From assembly GCA_017304685.1 (NCBI GenBank), contig JAFKLR010000004.1, positions 1-64,000 of the forward strand: DNA of 64,000 nt, read 5' to 3'. Positions 55,866-64,000 of this stretch are shown here, piece after piece (the first letter of the stretch is position 1; every line of letters begins with the position of its first letter). Both the position numbers and the translations under genes were made by a program. This DNA is from Sphingobacteriia bacterium (GTDB lineage: Bacteria; Pseudomonadota; Alphaproteobacteria; Rickettsiales; 33-17). The notes under the pieces were generated by a model, which was given only the letters and a program-made list of their open reading frames with translations, made no database searches and was not told the DNA's origin.

Positions 55866-57605
55866 ATGTTAAACTTGGTAAAGCCGTTTATATTATTAAT
55901 TGTTATTTTACTTACAACTACGTGCGCTCATCCTGAGAGAATGCGCGAGAAATTTGATAGAATAACAGGTAAATATAATGACCCTGAATTAAAACTTTCC
56001 CAAGAAGAATATAAAGAAAAATTATTTAAAAATAGTAAAAAAGCGTTATCAGAAGATAAATTAGATTCATCATTTGAACCTCAACCTTTTATAGCACCTC
56101 CTATCCCACCATCATTTAAAAAAGATAAACTAGTAACTTTATCAATTAGCAATGATGTTGATGTAAAAGATGTTTTATTAGAACTTGCAAGGCTTGCTGA
56201 AATTGATGTGGAAATAGATCCGAAAGTTTCAGGTGGCATTATTTTAAAAGTAAGCGATCGTCCATTAACAGAGGTAATAGATAGGGTTACTGAACTTGCA
56301 TATTTAAGATATACTATAACTAATAATGTATTACATGTTGAGCCAGATACTCCATACATGGTAAGCTATCCTGTAGATTTTTTAAATCTAGTTAGAAATA
56401 ACAAATCTAATTATAAAGTAAGCGTATCATTAGATGGCAGTTCAGGTTCAAGTGGTAGCTCTTCTATCGGTAGTGGTTCTAATACTGAAATAACCTCAGA
56501 ACAAAAAGAAGATCTATGGGATACTATTTCTAAAGACATTAAACAAATGATTGAATCAGTTAATTATACTGCAACTGGTTCAGCGCCTTACGTAACAATT
56601 AATAAGCAAGCTGGTATTATTAACGTTGTAACAAATTCAAGGGCACATACTAATATAAAAAGTTACCTCGCTAAAGTACGTACAAGCATTTCTGCTCAGG
56701 CATTAATAGAAGCAAAAATAGTTGAAGTAAGCCTTAACGAAGAGTATAAAACTGGAATAAACTGGAATGTACTTGATAGAAATGGTTTACTTGGAGCACA
56801 AAATGATTTTACCAATGTTCTAGGAGAATATACTGCAAATCCAGGAGGTATTACTATAGGAGTATTAAATGGGTTAAAAAATACATTAGGTAAAAAATTT
56901 GATCCAACAACTAATGCAAGTTCTCTTATAGCTGCTGTCAATTTAATGGATCTATTTGGTGTTACGCGTACTCTTTCAAGCCCACGTGTACATGCAATGA
57001 ATAATCAACAAGCAGTTCTATCTTTTGCACAAAATTATGTATACTTTAAATTAAATATCGAAACAAATAATGATAGTAGCGCCACAACAACAACAAGCCA
57101 AACTAACGTTACTTCTGATCTTAAAACTGTACCTATTGGGATAATACTAACTTTACAACCTTCAATAAACACAGATACTAATGAAATAACAATGAGTATT
57201 AGACCAACAATTTCTCGTATAACCGAATTTAAGTCTGACCCAAGTGTTACCTATGTATTGGCAACGAGTAGTACTGACCTCTCTGATTCTGGTCTCGAAA
57301 GTAACGTTCCAGTTGTGGAGGTAAAAGAACTTGATTCAGTATTGAAAATTAAAAGTGGCGATATAATGGTAATTGGTGGAATGATGGAAGACAGATTCAT
57401 GTCAAATGAGAGTGGAATTCCTTTACTAAAAGATATGTTTATAGCCGGCAATTTATTTAAATCAAATGGTAAAGTTAAGAAAACAATTCAAACAGTAATA
57501 TTTATTCAAGCAACTATAATTCCGGGTGGAAATAGTTATTCACAAAGTGATAAAGACTTTTATAATACATTTGCACATGACCCTAACCCATTTAGTTTAA
57601 AATAA
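55866..57605 (+). CDS. PilQ/MshL-type secretin
   Basis: The 579 residues form an outer-membrane ring channel. They begin with a lipoprotein-like signal (VILLTTTC, Cys20), then an STN-like domain (ISNDVDVKDVLLELARLAEI), a short Ser/Gly linker, N-domains and the secretin core, with ALIEAKIVEVSLNEEYKTGI, LSSPRVHAMNNQQAVL and GDIMVIGGMMEDR. The N-terminal type resembles MshL/PilQ more than GspD. The assembly ATPase and the platform protein PilC are not in the window. Confidence 0.92.
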   Translation: MLNLVKPFILLIVILLTTTCAHPERMREKFDRITGKYNDPELKLSQEEYKEKLFKNSKKALSEDKLDSSFEPQPFIAPPIPPSFKKDKLVTLSISNDVDVKDVLLELARLAEIDVEIDPKVSGGIILKVSDRPLTEVIDRVTELAYLRYTITNNVLHVEPDTPYMVSYPVDFLNLVRNNKSNYKVSVSLDGSSGSSGSSSIGSGSNTEITSEQKEDLWDTISKDIKQMIESVNYTATGSAPYVTINKQAGIINVVTNSRAHTNIKSYLAKVRTSISAQALIEAKIVEVSLNEEYKTGINWNVLDRNGLLGAQNDFTNVLGEYTANPGGITIGVLNGLKNTLGKKFDPTTNASSLIAAVNLMDLFGVTRTLSSPRVHAMNNQQAVLSFAQNYVYFKLNIETNNDSSATTTTSQTNVTSDLKTVPIGIILTLQPSINTDTNEITMSIRPTISRITEFKSDPSVTYVLATSSTDLSDSGLESNVPVVEVKELDSVLKIKSGDIMVIGGMMEDRFMSNESGIPLLKDMFIAGNLFKSNGKVKKTIQTVIFIQATIIPGGNSYSQSDKDFYNTFAHDPNPFSLK

Positions 57606-57608
57606 AAT

Positions 57609-58382
57609 ATGAATTCGATATTACGTTTTTTTTATTACTCAATAATAAGAGATAAATTTATTTTAGGTTTAATTGCCTTACTACTAATTTCATTTTGTAT
57701 ATCAATATTCTTTGGTTCAACAGCACTTGCTGAACAAAGAGAAATGATTATAGCCTATATAGCTGGAAGCAGTCGTATTATAATTGTATTTGGTATAATA
57801 ATATTTATTACTACACATATTCATAAAATTCATCTTCAAAAAGAAATAGATTTTTTTCTCTCTAAACCTATTTCACGAAATAATTTTGTTTTAGCATATT
57901 TATTAGGTTCAATTATATTAGCCGGGTTATTTACAGCTTGCGCTGCTATTTTATTATATTTTTTTAAAATAAATACTATGGGCTATATAATATGGCTTTT
58001 AAGCTTATTCTTTGAAGTATGTATATGTTCATTTTGCGCCTTCATATGCGGCATATTATTTAAAAGCCACATTATTTCTGTATTAGCATGTACTACATTT
58101 TATATAGCTTCACGTATGATGGGGTTATTTAGTATTTTAAATACTAAATATCAATATTCTCTAAGTAATTTGGATCATTTAATACCTTGGCTTTCACAAA
58201 AATTGATTTACTTAGCTTCATGTATTATTCCAAGACTAGATTTATTTGCTGAAAGTAAATGGCTAATATACGAACATAGTTTAAAAGATTTTCATTTAAA
58301 CATTATATTACCCCAAACTATTATTTATTTTCTATTAATCACTTTTGTAGCTTTCCATGATATTAAAAAGAAAGATTTTTAA
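57609..58382 (+). CDS. ABC-2-type permease-like membrane protein
   Basis: The 257 residues have six hydrophobic segments, with a first loop KEIDFFLSKPISRNNFVLAYLLG that is typical of ABC-2 permeases (the FLSKPISR pattern). No ATPase gene lies near. It begins 3 bp after the secretin, and the next gene overlaps by 26 bp. An exporter for lipid, polysaccharide or a peptide could fit. The substrate is unknown. Confidence 0.72.
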   Translation: MNSILRFFYYSIIRDKFILGLIALLLISFCISIFFGSTALAEQREMIIAYIAGSSRIIIVFGIIIFITTHIHKIHLQKEIDFFLSKPISRNNFVLAYLLGSIILAGLFTACAAILLYFFKINTMGYIIWLLSLFFEVCICSFCAFICGILFKSHIISVLACTTFYIASRMMGLFSILNTKYQYSLSNLDHLIPWLSQKLIYLASCIIPRLDLFAESKWLIYEHSLKDFHLNIILPQTIIYFLLITFVAFHDIKKKDF

Positions 58383-59058
58383 TAATAATATAGTATTAAA
58401 AATGCTTATTATATTATTTTTGGGCTTTAATGTATTTGTATGGCACAAAAGTAGAAATATCTTACCTCAACTTGAGATTACCGAAAATGTACCAAGTGAA
58501 ATTTCTATTAAATCCTTTTCATTAGGCGATGAACAGTTTTATTATAGAATTTTAGCTTGGCAGTTACAATTTATGGGCGATAGTTTTGGGCGCGTTTCTC
58601 CACTTAAATATTATGACTACGTAAAAATAAAAAATTGGTTTTATTTATTAGATAAATTAGACAATAAGACTAATTATAGCCCTGTAATCGCTACTTACTA
58701 TTATGGGGTAACACCAAAGAAAGAAGATTTAATTCATATCATTGAATATTTAGAGAAGCATTCAGAAGTTGATTTAACAAAAAAATGGTGGTGGATGTAT
58801 CAAGCAAGTTATTTAGCTTTTCATGAAATGAAATATCATTCTAAAGGAATTGAACTGGCTAAAAAAGTTGCTCAGACAAAAGGTACATTACCTCTATGGG
58901 CAAGACAATTACCTGCTTTTTACCACGAAAAAATTGGTGAAAAGGATATCGCTTATTTTATAATTAAAGATATTTTAGATAATGAAAAGAATATTCCACA
59001 AAGTGAATTAAACTTCATGGAATATTACATTAAAGATAGACTTAAATTGTTTGAGTAA
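58357..59058 (+). CDS. Membrane-anchored helical-repeat protein beside the ABC-2 permease
   Basis: The 233 residues have one N-terminal membrane segment (NIVLKMLIILFLGFNVFVW), then a helical, aromatic-rich domain with GDEQFYYRILAWQLQFMGD, YYDYVKIKNWFYLLDKLD and SPVIATYYYGVTP, followed by TPR-like helices. Proteins of this pattern lie beside ABC-2 permeases in other alphaproteobacteria; their role is unclear to me. It overlaps the permease gene by 26 bp and the MFS gene by 17 bp in opposite direction. Confidence 0.65.
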   Translation: MILKRKIFNNNIVLKMLIILFLGFNVFVWHKSRNILPQLEITENVPSEISIKSFSLGDEQFYYRILAWQLQFMGDSFGRVSPLKYYDYVKIKNWFYLLDKLDNKTNYSPVIATYYYGVTPKKEDLIHIIEYLEKHSEVDLTKKWWWMYQASYLAFHEMKYHSKGIELAKKVAQTKGTLPLWARQLPAFYHEKIGEKDIAYFIIKDILDNEKNIPQSELNFMEYYIKDRLKLFE

Positions 59059-60298
59059 TTTTTTTACTATCTTTTTTTAAACCTGAATAAATGACTAACA
59101 TTCCACCTATTATTGAGCTAATTGGTATAATAGCGATAGCTATTTTATATTCATATAAAGAATATAATTTTACATTATTGCTTATATCTCCTTGCCAAAA
59201 ATGATCAAGGGTAAGACCTATTAATGTATGAAAGAAAATGCCCCCAAGCATATTTACGCAGTTTAAAAAGGCTATTGCTATACTTTTATATTCATTTTTT
59301 ACAATTTCTGTACCTAAAGCAAAAATAAGGACTTGGTAACAACATAAGATACCATTTATAAACATTAAGGCACATAATAAATAGAATGAAAGATTAGGAA
59401 AAATAATTAACCCTAAGAATAAAATACAAGTTAATAAACCACATAAGAAAATTACCAATGTTTTACTAAAATATTTTTCAGATATGAAAGCTAGAGCTGG
59501 GCCTCCAAATAGCATTCCTATAAATATATACGAAATTACAGTTGCTGCATCACCTTTTGATATATCAAAAGCTTTAGTTAAAAAACTTATACCCCAAACA
59601 TCTGCAAACCCTTCTAGAGAACCTACCATCAATAAATTTGCAATAGCTATTAGCACTATTCTTTTATTTTTTAAAATAATAAACAATTCTTCAATTAAAT
59701 TTGAATCTTTTTTACTATCTAAATAATTAGCTTTTCTGTTGTCCCCAAATAATAAAATGGTTAAAGCTATCAATGTACCGATTGCAGCTATTAAAAAAAA
59801 CACTTTATTATAATTAAAAGTTTCGATTAGACTATTTACAGGTTTTCCGCCGTAAACAGCGCCAAAAATTCCTATAGTAAAACTAAAACCTATCAATCTC
59901 GCATATAGTTTCTCGGGAAAATATGTTGCTACTACCTTTGAAACCCCCAAAAACCCTGCTGCAGAACCAATTCCTATCATTAACCTACCAACTAAAGCTG
60001 TACTAAAGGAAGTAGTGTAGGATAAAATATACGTACCTATTGAAGCTATAATACAAAAGATACCTATAATATATTTAGTTTTGAACTTTTCTAATAAATA
60101 AGCAGTCGGTAATTGTGCACCTGCATAGCCGATGTAGTAGATTGCTGAGAAAATCCCAAATGAAGTAGCGGTAATTTGATATTGAGTAATTAAGTCATTA
60201 ATTACAAGACCTGGAGCTAATCGCATTATGAATTGATAAGCGAAGAAAAAAACTGCAAAAAACCACATTAGATATGGTAAAAAGTATTTCCTATACAT
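59042..60298 (-). CDS. Major facilitator superfamily transporter
   Basis: The 418 residues make 12 membrane segments, with YIGYAGAQLPTAYLLEKFKTK in the loop 2-3 area, LMIGIGSAAGFLGVSKVVATYFPEKLYAR, and a C-terminal half from FLTKAFDISKGDAATVISYIF. It resembles the MFS group that is expanded in Rickettsiales for importing host metabolites. Solute identity is open. A 16-bp palindrome overlaps the -35 box of its promoter, suggesting repression. Confidence 0.88.
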   Translation of the reverse strand: MYRKYFLPYLMWFFAVFFFAYQFIMRLAPGLVINDLITQYQITATSFGIFSAIYYIGYAGAQLPTAYLLEKFKTKYIIGIFCIIASIGTYILSYTTSFSTALVGRLMIGIGSAAGFLGVSKVVATYFPEKLYARLIGFSFTIGIFGAVYGGKPVNSLIETFNYNKVFFLIAAIGTLIALTILLFGDNRKANYLDSKKDSNLIEELFIILKNKRIVLIAIANLLMVGSLEGFADVWGISFLTKAFDISKGDAATVISYIFIGMLFGGPALAFISEKYFSKTLVIFLCGLLTCILFLGLIIFPNLSFYLLCALMFINGILCCYQVLIFALGTEIVKNEYKSIAIAFLNCVNMLGGIFFHTLIGLTLDHFWQGDISNNVKLYSLYEYKIAIAIIPISSIIGGMLVIYSGLKKDSKKITQTI

Positions 60299-60355
60299 AT
60301 GTTAAGACCTATTAAATTAAATTTTAGAGTATATTAGTTATTTTAGTTGAGATTA

Positions 60356-60384
60356 TATATAAAGATATGGCAGCTAGCTGCCAA
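60356..60384 (-). promoter_or_regulatory. MFS promoter with overlapping palindromic operator
   Basis: On the minus strand TTGGCA (60384-60379), 17 bp, TATATA (60361-60356). The perfect 16-bp palindrome TGGCAGCTAGCTGCCA at 60368-60383 covers most of the -35 box. It is the most GC-rich stretch in the area and looks like a repressor site. Confidence 0.45.
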
Positions 60385-60510
60385 TAATAAGGATAATTAA
60401 ACTGAAAAGATTTTGCTCTAAAACCATTATTACACTTTTTACAAATATTTATTAATACTATTGAGAAATATTATTAATCACATTCATTAATAAGTCAATA
60501 CATATTAATA

Positions 60511-60547
60511 AAAAAGGAGCTTGGAATTAAATTCCAAGCTCCTTTTT
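60511..60547 (-). terminator. Terminator of the phasin-like gene
   Basis: A perfect 18-bp stem with arms AAAAAGGAGCTTGGAATT and its complement, with A- and T-runs at the ends. It is 25 bp after the phasin-like stop and can also act on the plus strand. Confidence 0.9.
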
Positions 60548-60571
60548 CTAATAATAAAGTAATATTATGCC

Positions 60572-61084
60572 TTATGCTGCATTTGCAGAAGATTTTCTTT
60601 TTGTAGATGTAACTTCACCCATGCAATCATTAACTGATTTACCCATAAGATCCATCATTTCCATGCATGTTTTATTATACATTTCTACCATTTCTTTCAT
60701 TCCAGTGAAATTTTGGTCAAACATATTTTGTGCAGCTTTTACTTGTTTATTGTACATGTTTTCCGGGCTATTAGCTTGAGAACAATCTTTCATTACTCCC
60801 ATACAGCTTGAAACATTATTTTGTACCATTTCAGCACCGTGTTGCATCATAGCTTGTGTACTTGAAGTCATAGTTTTGTTTGCATTAGCCATAGCATCCA
60901 TAACTTTCTTTTGCATATTATTCATTGAATTCATATCAAATTGTGGTGCTTTAGTATTCATATTCATCATATTTGGCATACCATTCATGCATGTATTCAT
61001 GAAATTTGACATCATATTATTATTATTCATCATACCCATCATATTATTGTACATATCCATAAAAGGATTATTACTGTGACTCAT
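60572..61084 (-). CDS. Methionine-rich phasin-like protein
   Basis: From the ATG at 61084 the protein has 170 residues. Residues 40-150 follow the amphipathic helical pattern of phasin family proteins (MQKKVMDAMANANKTMTSST, QVKAAQNMFDQNFTGMKEM). The composition is extreme: 36 of 170 residues are Met (about 21%), mostly in the first 60, together with many Asn. There are five Cys. Phasins coat polyhydroxyalkanoate granules, but no PHA synthase is in the window. GGGGGTGAGA before the ATG is a strong ribosome site; a GTG at 61090 overlaps it and is rejected. A terminator and an operator-like promoter show a regulated single-gene unit. Confidence 0.72.
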   Translation of the reverse strand: MSHSNNPFMDMYNNMMGMMNNNNMMSNFMNTCMNGMPNMMNMNTKAPQFDMNSMNNMQKKVMDAMANANKTMTSSTQAMMQHGAEMVQNNVSSCMGVMKDCSQANSPENMYNKQVKAAQNMFDQNFTGMKEMVEMYNKTCMEMMDLMGKSVNDCMGEVTSTKRKSSANAA

Positions 61085-61142
61085 TCTCACCCCCGTGTTT
61101 AATATTTAGTAAAGATTTAAACTTTATTGTGTCTAAATATAT

Positions 61143-61172
61143 ATTATCTACCAGTATTGGTAGAAAAGGCAA
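61143..61172 (-). promoter_or_regulatory. Promoter of the phasin-like gene with an inverted repeat in the spacer
   Basis: On the minus strand TTGCCT (61172-61167), 18 bp, GATAAT (61148-61143). A 7-bp inverted repeat TCTACCA-GTAT-TGGTAGA (61147-61164) lies between the boxes and touches the -10, where a repressor would block the polymerase. Confidence 0.45.
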
Positions 61173-61212
61173 GCTCAAAATTAACTAAAAGTTTAATTTC
61201 TTTGTTTTTCAG

Positions 61213-63774
61213 TTATTTATTAATTAGCTTTTCAATAGATTCTTTAGTAATTTGGTCGGTTTTAGTACCACGAGGAAAATTAATTTTTTTATCGTCATTA
61301 TATAAATATAACATTCCGAATGGGCCTTTAAATATTTTATACTCCCCTAATTCTATTGCTACTTGCTCAGTTTTACTTTTACTTCCTGCCTTTGATGATT
61401 TCTTAGCTGTAGCTTTAGAAGCTGTTTTATTAGGGTTATTAGCAATAATTTCACAAGCTTCTTCTAATGTAATTGATAAAAAATTAGGAATTTTTCCTAA
61501 TGAATAAAACTTGCCACTATGTTGTAAGTATGGTCCAAATTTACCAATTGCAAGTACAATTTTTTGATTATCATCGGGATGCATTCCTAATTCTTTTGGT
61601 AAAGCAACTAGCTTAAAACAATCTTCTAAAGTCATCTCGTCAATTTTATAACTTTTAGGAATGGCTATTCTCTTAGGTCCCTTAACTGTATCATCTCCTA
61701 ATTGCACATAAGGGCCATAAGGTCCTATTTTTAATACGATTTTTAAACCAGTATTAGGATCAATTCCCATAGTTTTAGGGAAAGATGTTTTTTTTGTATC
61801 CTCAGAAGATTGTGAGCCATCTTCAGAATTATTTGTAACTTCAGCGTTGATAATTTGATTTAAAGCTTTTTTGTAATCACATTCTGGGTAATTACTGCAA
61901 CCAACAAAAGCACCATATTTTCCTATTTTTAATTCTAATTTCCCATCTTCACATTCAGGACATTTTCTTACATTCTCTTTATGTTCTTTATTTGGGAAGA
62001 TATGATCTTCTAAAACTTTATCTAAAACTTTTAGAATTTCTTCCATTGGCTTTTTAGTTGCTGATTGCACATTATCAATAAAATCAATCCAAAACTCTTT
62101 TAGAACACTTTTCCATTGTAGCTCACCTGCTGAGATATGATCTAACTTTTCTTCCATTTGAGCGGTAAAATCATATTGAACATATTTTGTGAAAAAATTA
62201 TCTAAGAAAGCTGTAACTAATCTCCCTCTTTCTTCAGGAATAAACCTTCGTTTATCCAAACGTACATATTGGCGATCTTGAATTACAGAAATTATACTTG
62301 CATAAGTTGAAGGCCTGCCTATTCCTAACTCTTCTAATTTTTTTACTAAACTTGCTTCACTATATCTTGGTGGTGGTTCAGTAAAATGTTGGTTTCCTTT
62401 AACATCTTTTATTTCGGTTTGTTGACCTTCTTTAAGAGATGGCAGCAATTTATTTCCTTCTTCATCTTCTAAAGTATCATCTTGCCCTTCTTTATATACT
62501 TTATAGAAACCATCAAATTTTATTGTTGAACCGGTTGCTCTAAATGTGTACTTTTTATCCTTATCTTCTAAATTTACACCAATAGAATCAAATATTACTG
62601 ATTCCATTTGACTTGCAATTAACCTTTTCCAAATTAATTCATATAAACCCAATTGCTTTGAGTCTAAAGAATTTTTTACTTTTTCTGGTGGTAGATCAAG
62701 ATGCGTTGGTCTAATGGCTTCATGTGCTTCTTGAGCATTTTTAGCTTTAGTTTGGTACATTCTTGCATTAGATGGTAAATAATCTTTGCCATATTTATTT
62801 AAAATATAATTACGTGTATCTTTCAAAGCCTCTTCTGCAATTTGCACTCCATCAGTACGCATATAGGTAATTAAACCTATAGTTTCACCTTGAATATCAA
62901 TACCTTCATATAATTTTTGAGCTATAGTCATAGTCTGTTTAGCAGAAAAACCTAATTTTCTTGATGCTTCTTGCTGCAATGATGAAGTAGTAAATGGCGG
63001 CTGTGGGTTTCTTGAAATTTGTTTTTTTTCAATTTCAGAAACAAAGAAATCTTTTGTTTTAATATCATTTACAATATTTTGAACTTGTTCAGCCGTTTTG
63101 AAATCAAATTTTTCTATTCTTTTTTTATTAATTTGATTTAAAGCCGCCTCAAATTCACTTTTTTCATTACTTAAAAATAAGCCTTTAACAGTATAATATT
63201 CTTGTGTAACAAACTTTTCGATCTCACTTTCTCTTTCGCAAATTAGCTTTAGTGCAACCGATTGAACGCGGCCAGCTGATTTACTCCCTGGGAGTTTGCG
63301 CCATAGTACAGGAGATACATTAAATCCAACTAAATAATCTAAAGCTCTTCTAGCTTGTTGAGCATTAACTAAATTAATATCTATATCTCTTGGGTTTTTA
63401 ACAGCATTTTGAACAGCCTTTTTAGTAATCTCGTTAAAAACAACCCTTTTGATTTCTGTATCTTTATTAATAGCCTTCTTTTTTCTTAAAATTTCAATAA
63501 CATGCCATGAAATGGCTTCCCCTTCTCTATCAGGGTCAGTTGCAAGATATATAATTTTTGCATTTTTAGCAGCCTCAGCAATAACCTTAACGTGCTTTTC
63601 TGACTCAGAATTGACTTCGTAAATCATTTCAAAGTCGTTATCTGGCATTACAGAGCCATTTTTTGACGGTAGATCTCTGATATGACCATATGAGGCCATA
63701 ACCTTAAAATCGGATCCTAGGTATTTATTGATTGTTTTAGCTTTGGCGGGTGATTCAACTATTAATAAATTCAT
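61213..63774 (-). CDS. topA: DNA topoisomerase I
   Basis: The 853-residue type IA topoisomerase relaxes negative supercoils. It has the TOPRIM start (LLIVESPAKAKTINKYLG, YLATDPDREGEAISWHV), the active-site Tyr in GLITYMRTDG, and the RPSTYASIISVIQDR segment. One four-Cys zinc ribbon (CPEC to CSNYPEC) and two more repeat units without the Cys (KIGPYGPYVQ, AIGKFGPYLQ) form the C-terminal part, then a Lys/Ser-rich tail. Length is normal for alphaproteobacteria. It follows dprA by 18 bp, a conserved pair. Confidence 0.97.
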   Translation of the reverse strand: MNLLIVESPAKAKTINKYLGSDFKVMASYGHIRDLPSKNGSVMPDNDFEMIYEVNSESEKHVKVIAEAAKNAKIIYLATDPDREGEAISWHVIEILRKKKAINKDTEIKRVVFNEITKKAVQNAVKNPRDIDINLVNAQQARRALDYLVGFNVSPVLWRKLPGSKSAGRVQSVALKLICERESEIEKFVTQEYYTVKGLFLSNEKSEFEAALNQINKKRIEKFDFKTAEQVQNIVNDIKTKDFFVSEIEKKQISRNPQPPFTTSSLQQEASRKLGFSAKQTMTIAQKLYEGIDIQGETIGLITYMRTDGVQIAEEALKDTRNYILNKYGKDYLPSNARMYQTKAKNAQEAHEAIRPTHLDLPPEKVKNSLDSKQLGLYELIWKRLIASQMESVIFDSIGVNLEDKDKKYTFRATGSTIKFDGFYKVYKEGQDDTLEDEEGNKLLPSLKEGQQTEIKDVKGNQHFTEPPPRYSEASLVKKLEELGIGRPSTYASIISVIQDRQYVRLDKRRFIPEERGRLVTAFLDNFFTKYVQYDFTAQMEEKLDHISAGELQWKSVLKEFWIDFIDNVQSATKKPMEEILKVLDKVLEDHIFPNKEHKENVRKCPECEDGKLELKIGKYGAFVGCSNYPECDYKKALNQIINAEVTNNSEDGSQSSEDTKKTSFPKTMGIDPNTGLKIVLKIGPYGPYVQLGDDTVKGPKRIAIPKSYKIDEMTLEDCFKLVALPKELGMHPDDNQKIVLAIGKFGPYLQHSGKFYSLGKIPNFLSITLEEACEIIANNPNKTASKATAKKSSKAGSKSKTEQVAIELGEYKIFKGPFGMLYLYNDDKKINFPRGTKTDQITKESIEKLINK

Positions 63775-63792
63775 TTCTTCTTTTAATAAATA

Positions 63793-64000
63793 TTAACTGG
63801 CTACTAATGTAATTGTATCGTTAGATGATCTTTTAATCAACCCTGCAAGTTCTAACTCTAGTAAGCTAAGGTAAATTAAGGAAATTTCGGCATCAACACT
63901 TTTTATTATTTCATCTATATGGGTAGGCGAATAGCTTAAGAGACTTAATATTTTGTTTCTTACAATATTTGTCTCTTTGTCACTAGGTAATTTTTTAAAA
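63793..64000 (-). CDS. dprA: DNA-processing protein DprA, C-terminal end (runs off the window)
   Basis: The last 69 residues are visible (ending DTITLVAS). They match the C-terminal winged-helix domain of DprA, with LSLLSYSPTHIDEII, SLIYLSLLELELAGLI and KRSS. DprA loads RecA on single-stranded DNA taken up during transformation. The position just before topA is conserved in alphaproteobacteria and supports the call. The Rossmann-like part that would prove it lies outside the window. Confidence 0.82.
   Translation of the reverse strand, partial: FKKLPSDKETNIVRNKILSLLSYSPTHIDEIIKSVDAEISLIYLSLLELELAGLIKRSSNDTITLVAS

Noticed and set aside
61127-61507. Plus-strand reading frame over the 3' end of topA
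   Set aside because: It lies mostly opposite conserved topA sequence and has no start signals.
1-64000. CRISPR arrays, insertion sequences, prophage
   Set aside because: No regularly spaced repeats, transposase or phage genes were found on reading both strands.

Overview
The window is AT-rich, densely packed bacterial chromosome, most likely from a member of the Rickettsiales (Alphaproteobacteria). The pointers are a tRNA-Tyr/tRNA-Gly/tuf block, two deformylase paralogues, an archaeal-type ValRS, a dispersed VirB2/VirB4 type IV secretion cassette, rpsU next to a COQ9-family gene, sppA next to an IHF-type gene, yajC-secD, and an orphan PabA-like amidotransferase. Flagellar genes (fliP and a motB-like gene) and a type IV pilus-like locus argue against the genus Rickettsia itself. 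They would fit a flagellated lineage such as Midichloriaceae, Deianiraeaceae or an early Rickettsiaceae branch. The sequence alone does not settle which.

Layout. 1-377: start of tuf and two tRNAs, minus strand. 545-9025: rlmB, a degenerate deformylase, dnaE, the lysine/DAP genes dapD-dapE, a UbiC-like gene, tsaC and an orphan ParA. 9056-18316, all minus: an NMN adenylyltransferase with a signal peptide, a polar amino-acid ABC transporter with fused binding protein and permease, pabA, a PpiD-like chaperone, and an RND pump with its adaptor. 18525-22706: virB2, a degenerate virB4 and a cysteine-rich secreted protein. 22800-27283: canonical def-fmt, a pseudokinase-like membrane protein and a small membrane protein. 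27622-39956: rpsU, COQ9, two MotB-like proteins, a large TPR protein, dnaG, valS, an EamA transporter, fliP, sppA and an IHF-type gene. 39973-47440: a class IV aminotransferase, a pentapeptide protein, ccmF, EamA, dut, yajC, secD and an Mth938-domain gene. 47759-53108: an unknown protein, a D,D-carboxypeptidase, rlpA, pyrE, a tiny lipoprotein and alr. 53155-59058: two large prepilin-like proteins, a prepilin peptidase, a secretin, an ABC-2 permease-like protein and a companion. 59042-64000: an MFS transporter, a methionine-rich phasin-like protein, topA and the end of dprA.

How the genes fit together. Many serve the envelope and wall: dapD, dapE and alr supply precursors, the carboxypeptidase and RlpA remodel the wall, and PpiD, YajC and SecD handle export. 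Others face outward: the T4SS cassette, the pilin/secretin locus, the flagellar pieces, the RND pump, and solute transporters that suit a host-associated life.

The most unusual points are a deformylase paralogue missing two of three metal ligands, an NMN adenylyltransferase with a Sec signal peptide, a VirB4 with a broken P-loop beside a VirB2 and a Cys-rich secreted protein, a pseudokinase with a C-terminal membrane anchor, a phasin-like protein that is about one fifth methionine with an operator-like repeat in its promoter, and a 55-residue lipoprotein. I saw no CRISPR array, insertion sequence, prophage or rRNA.
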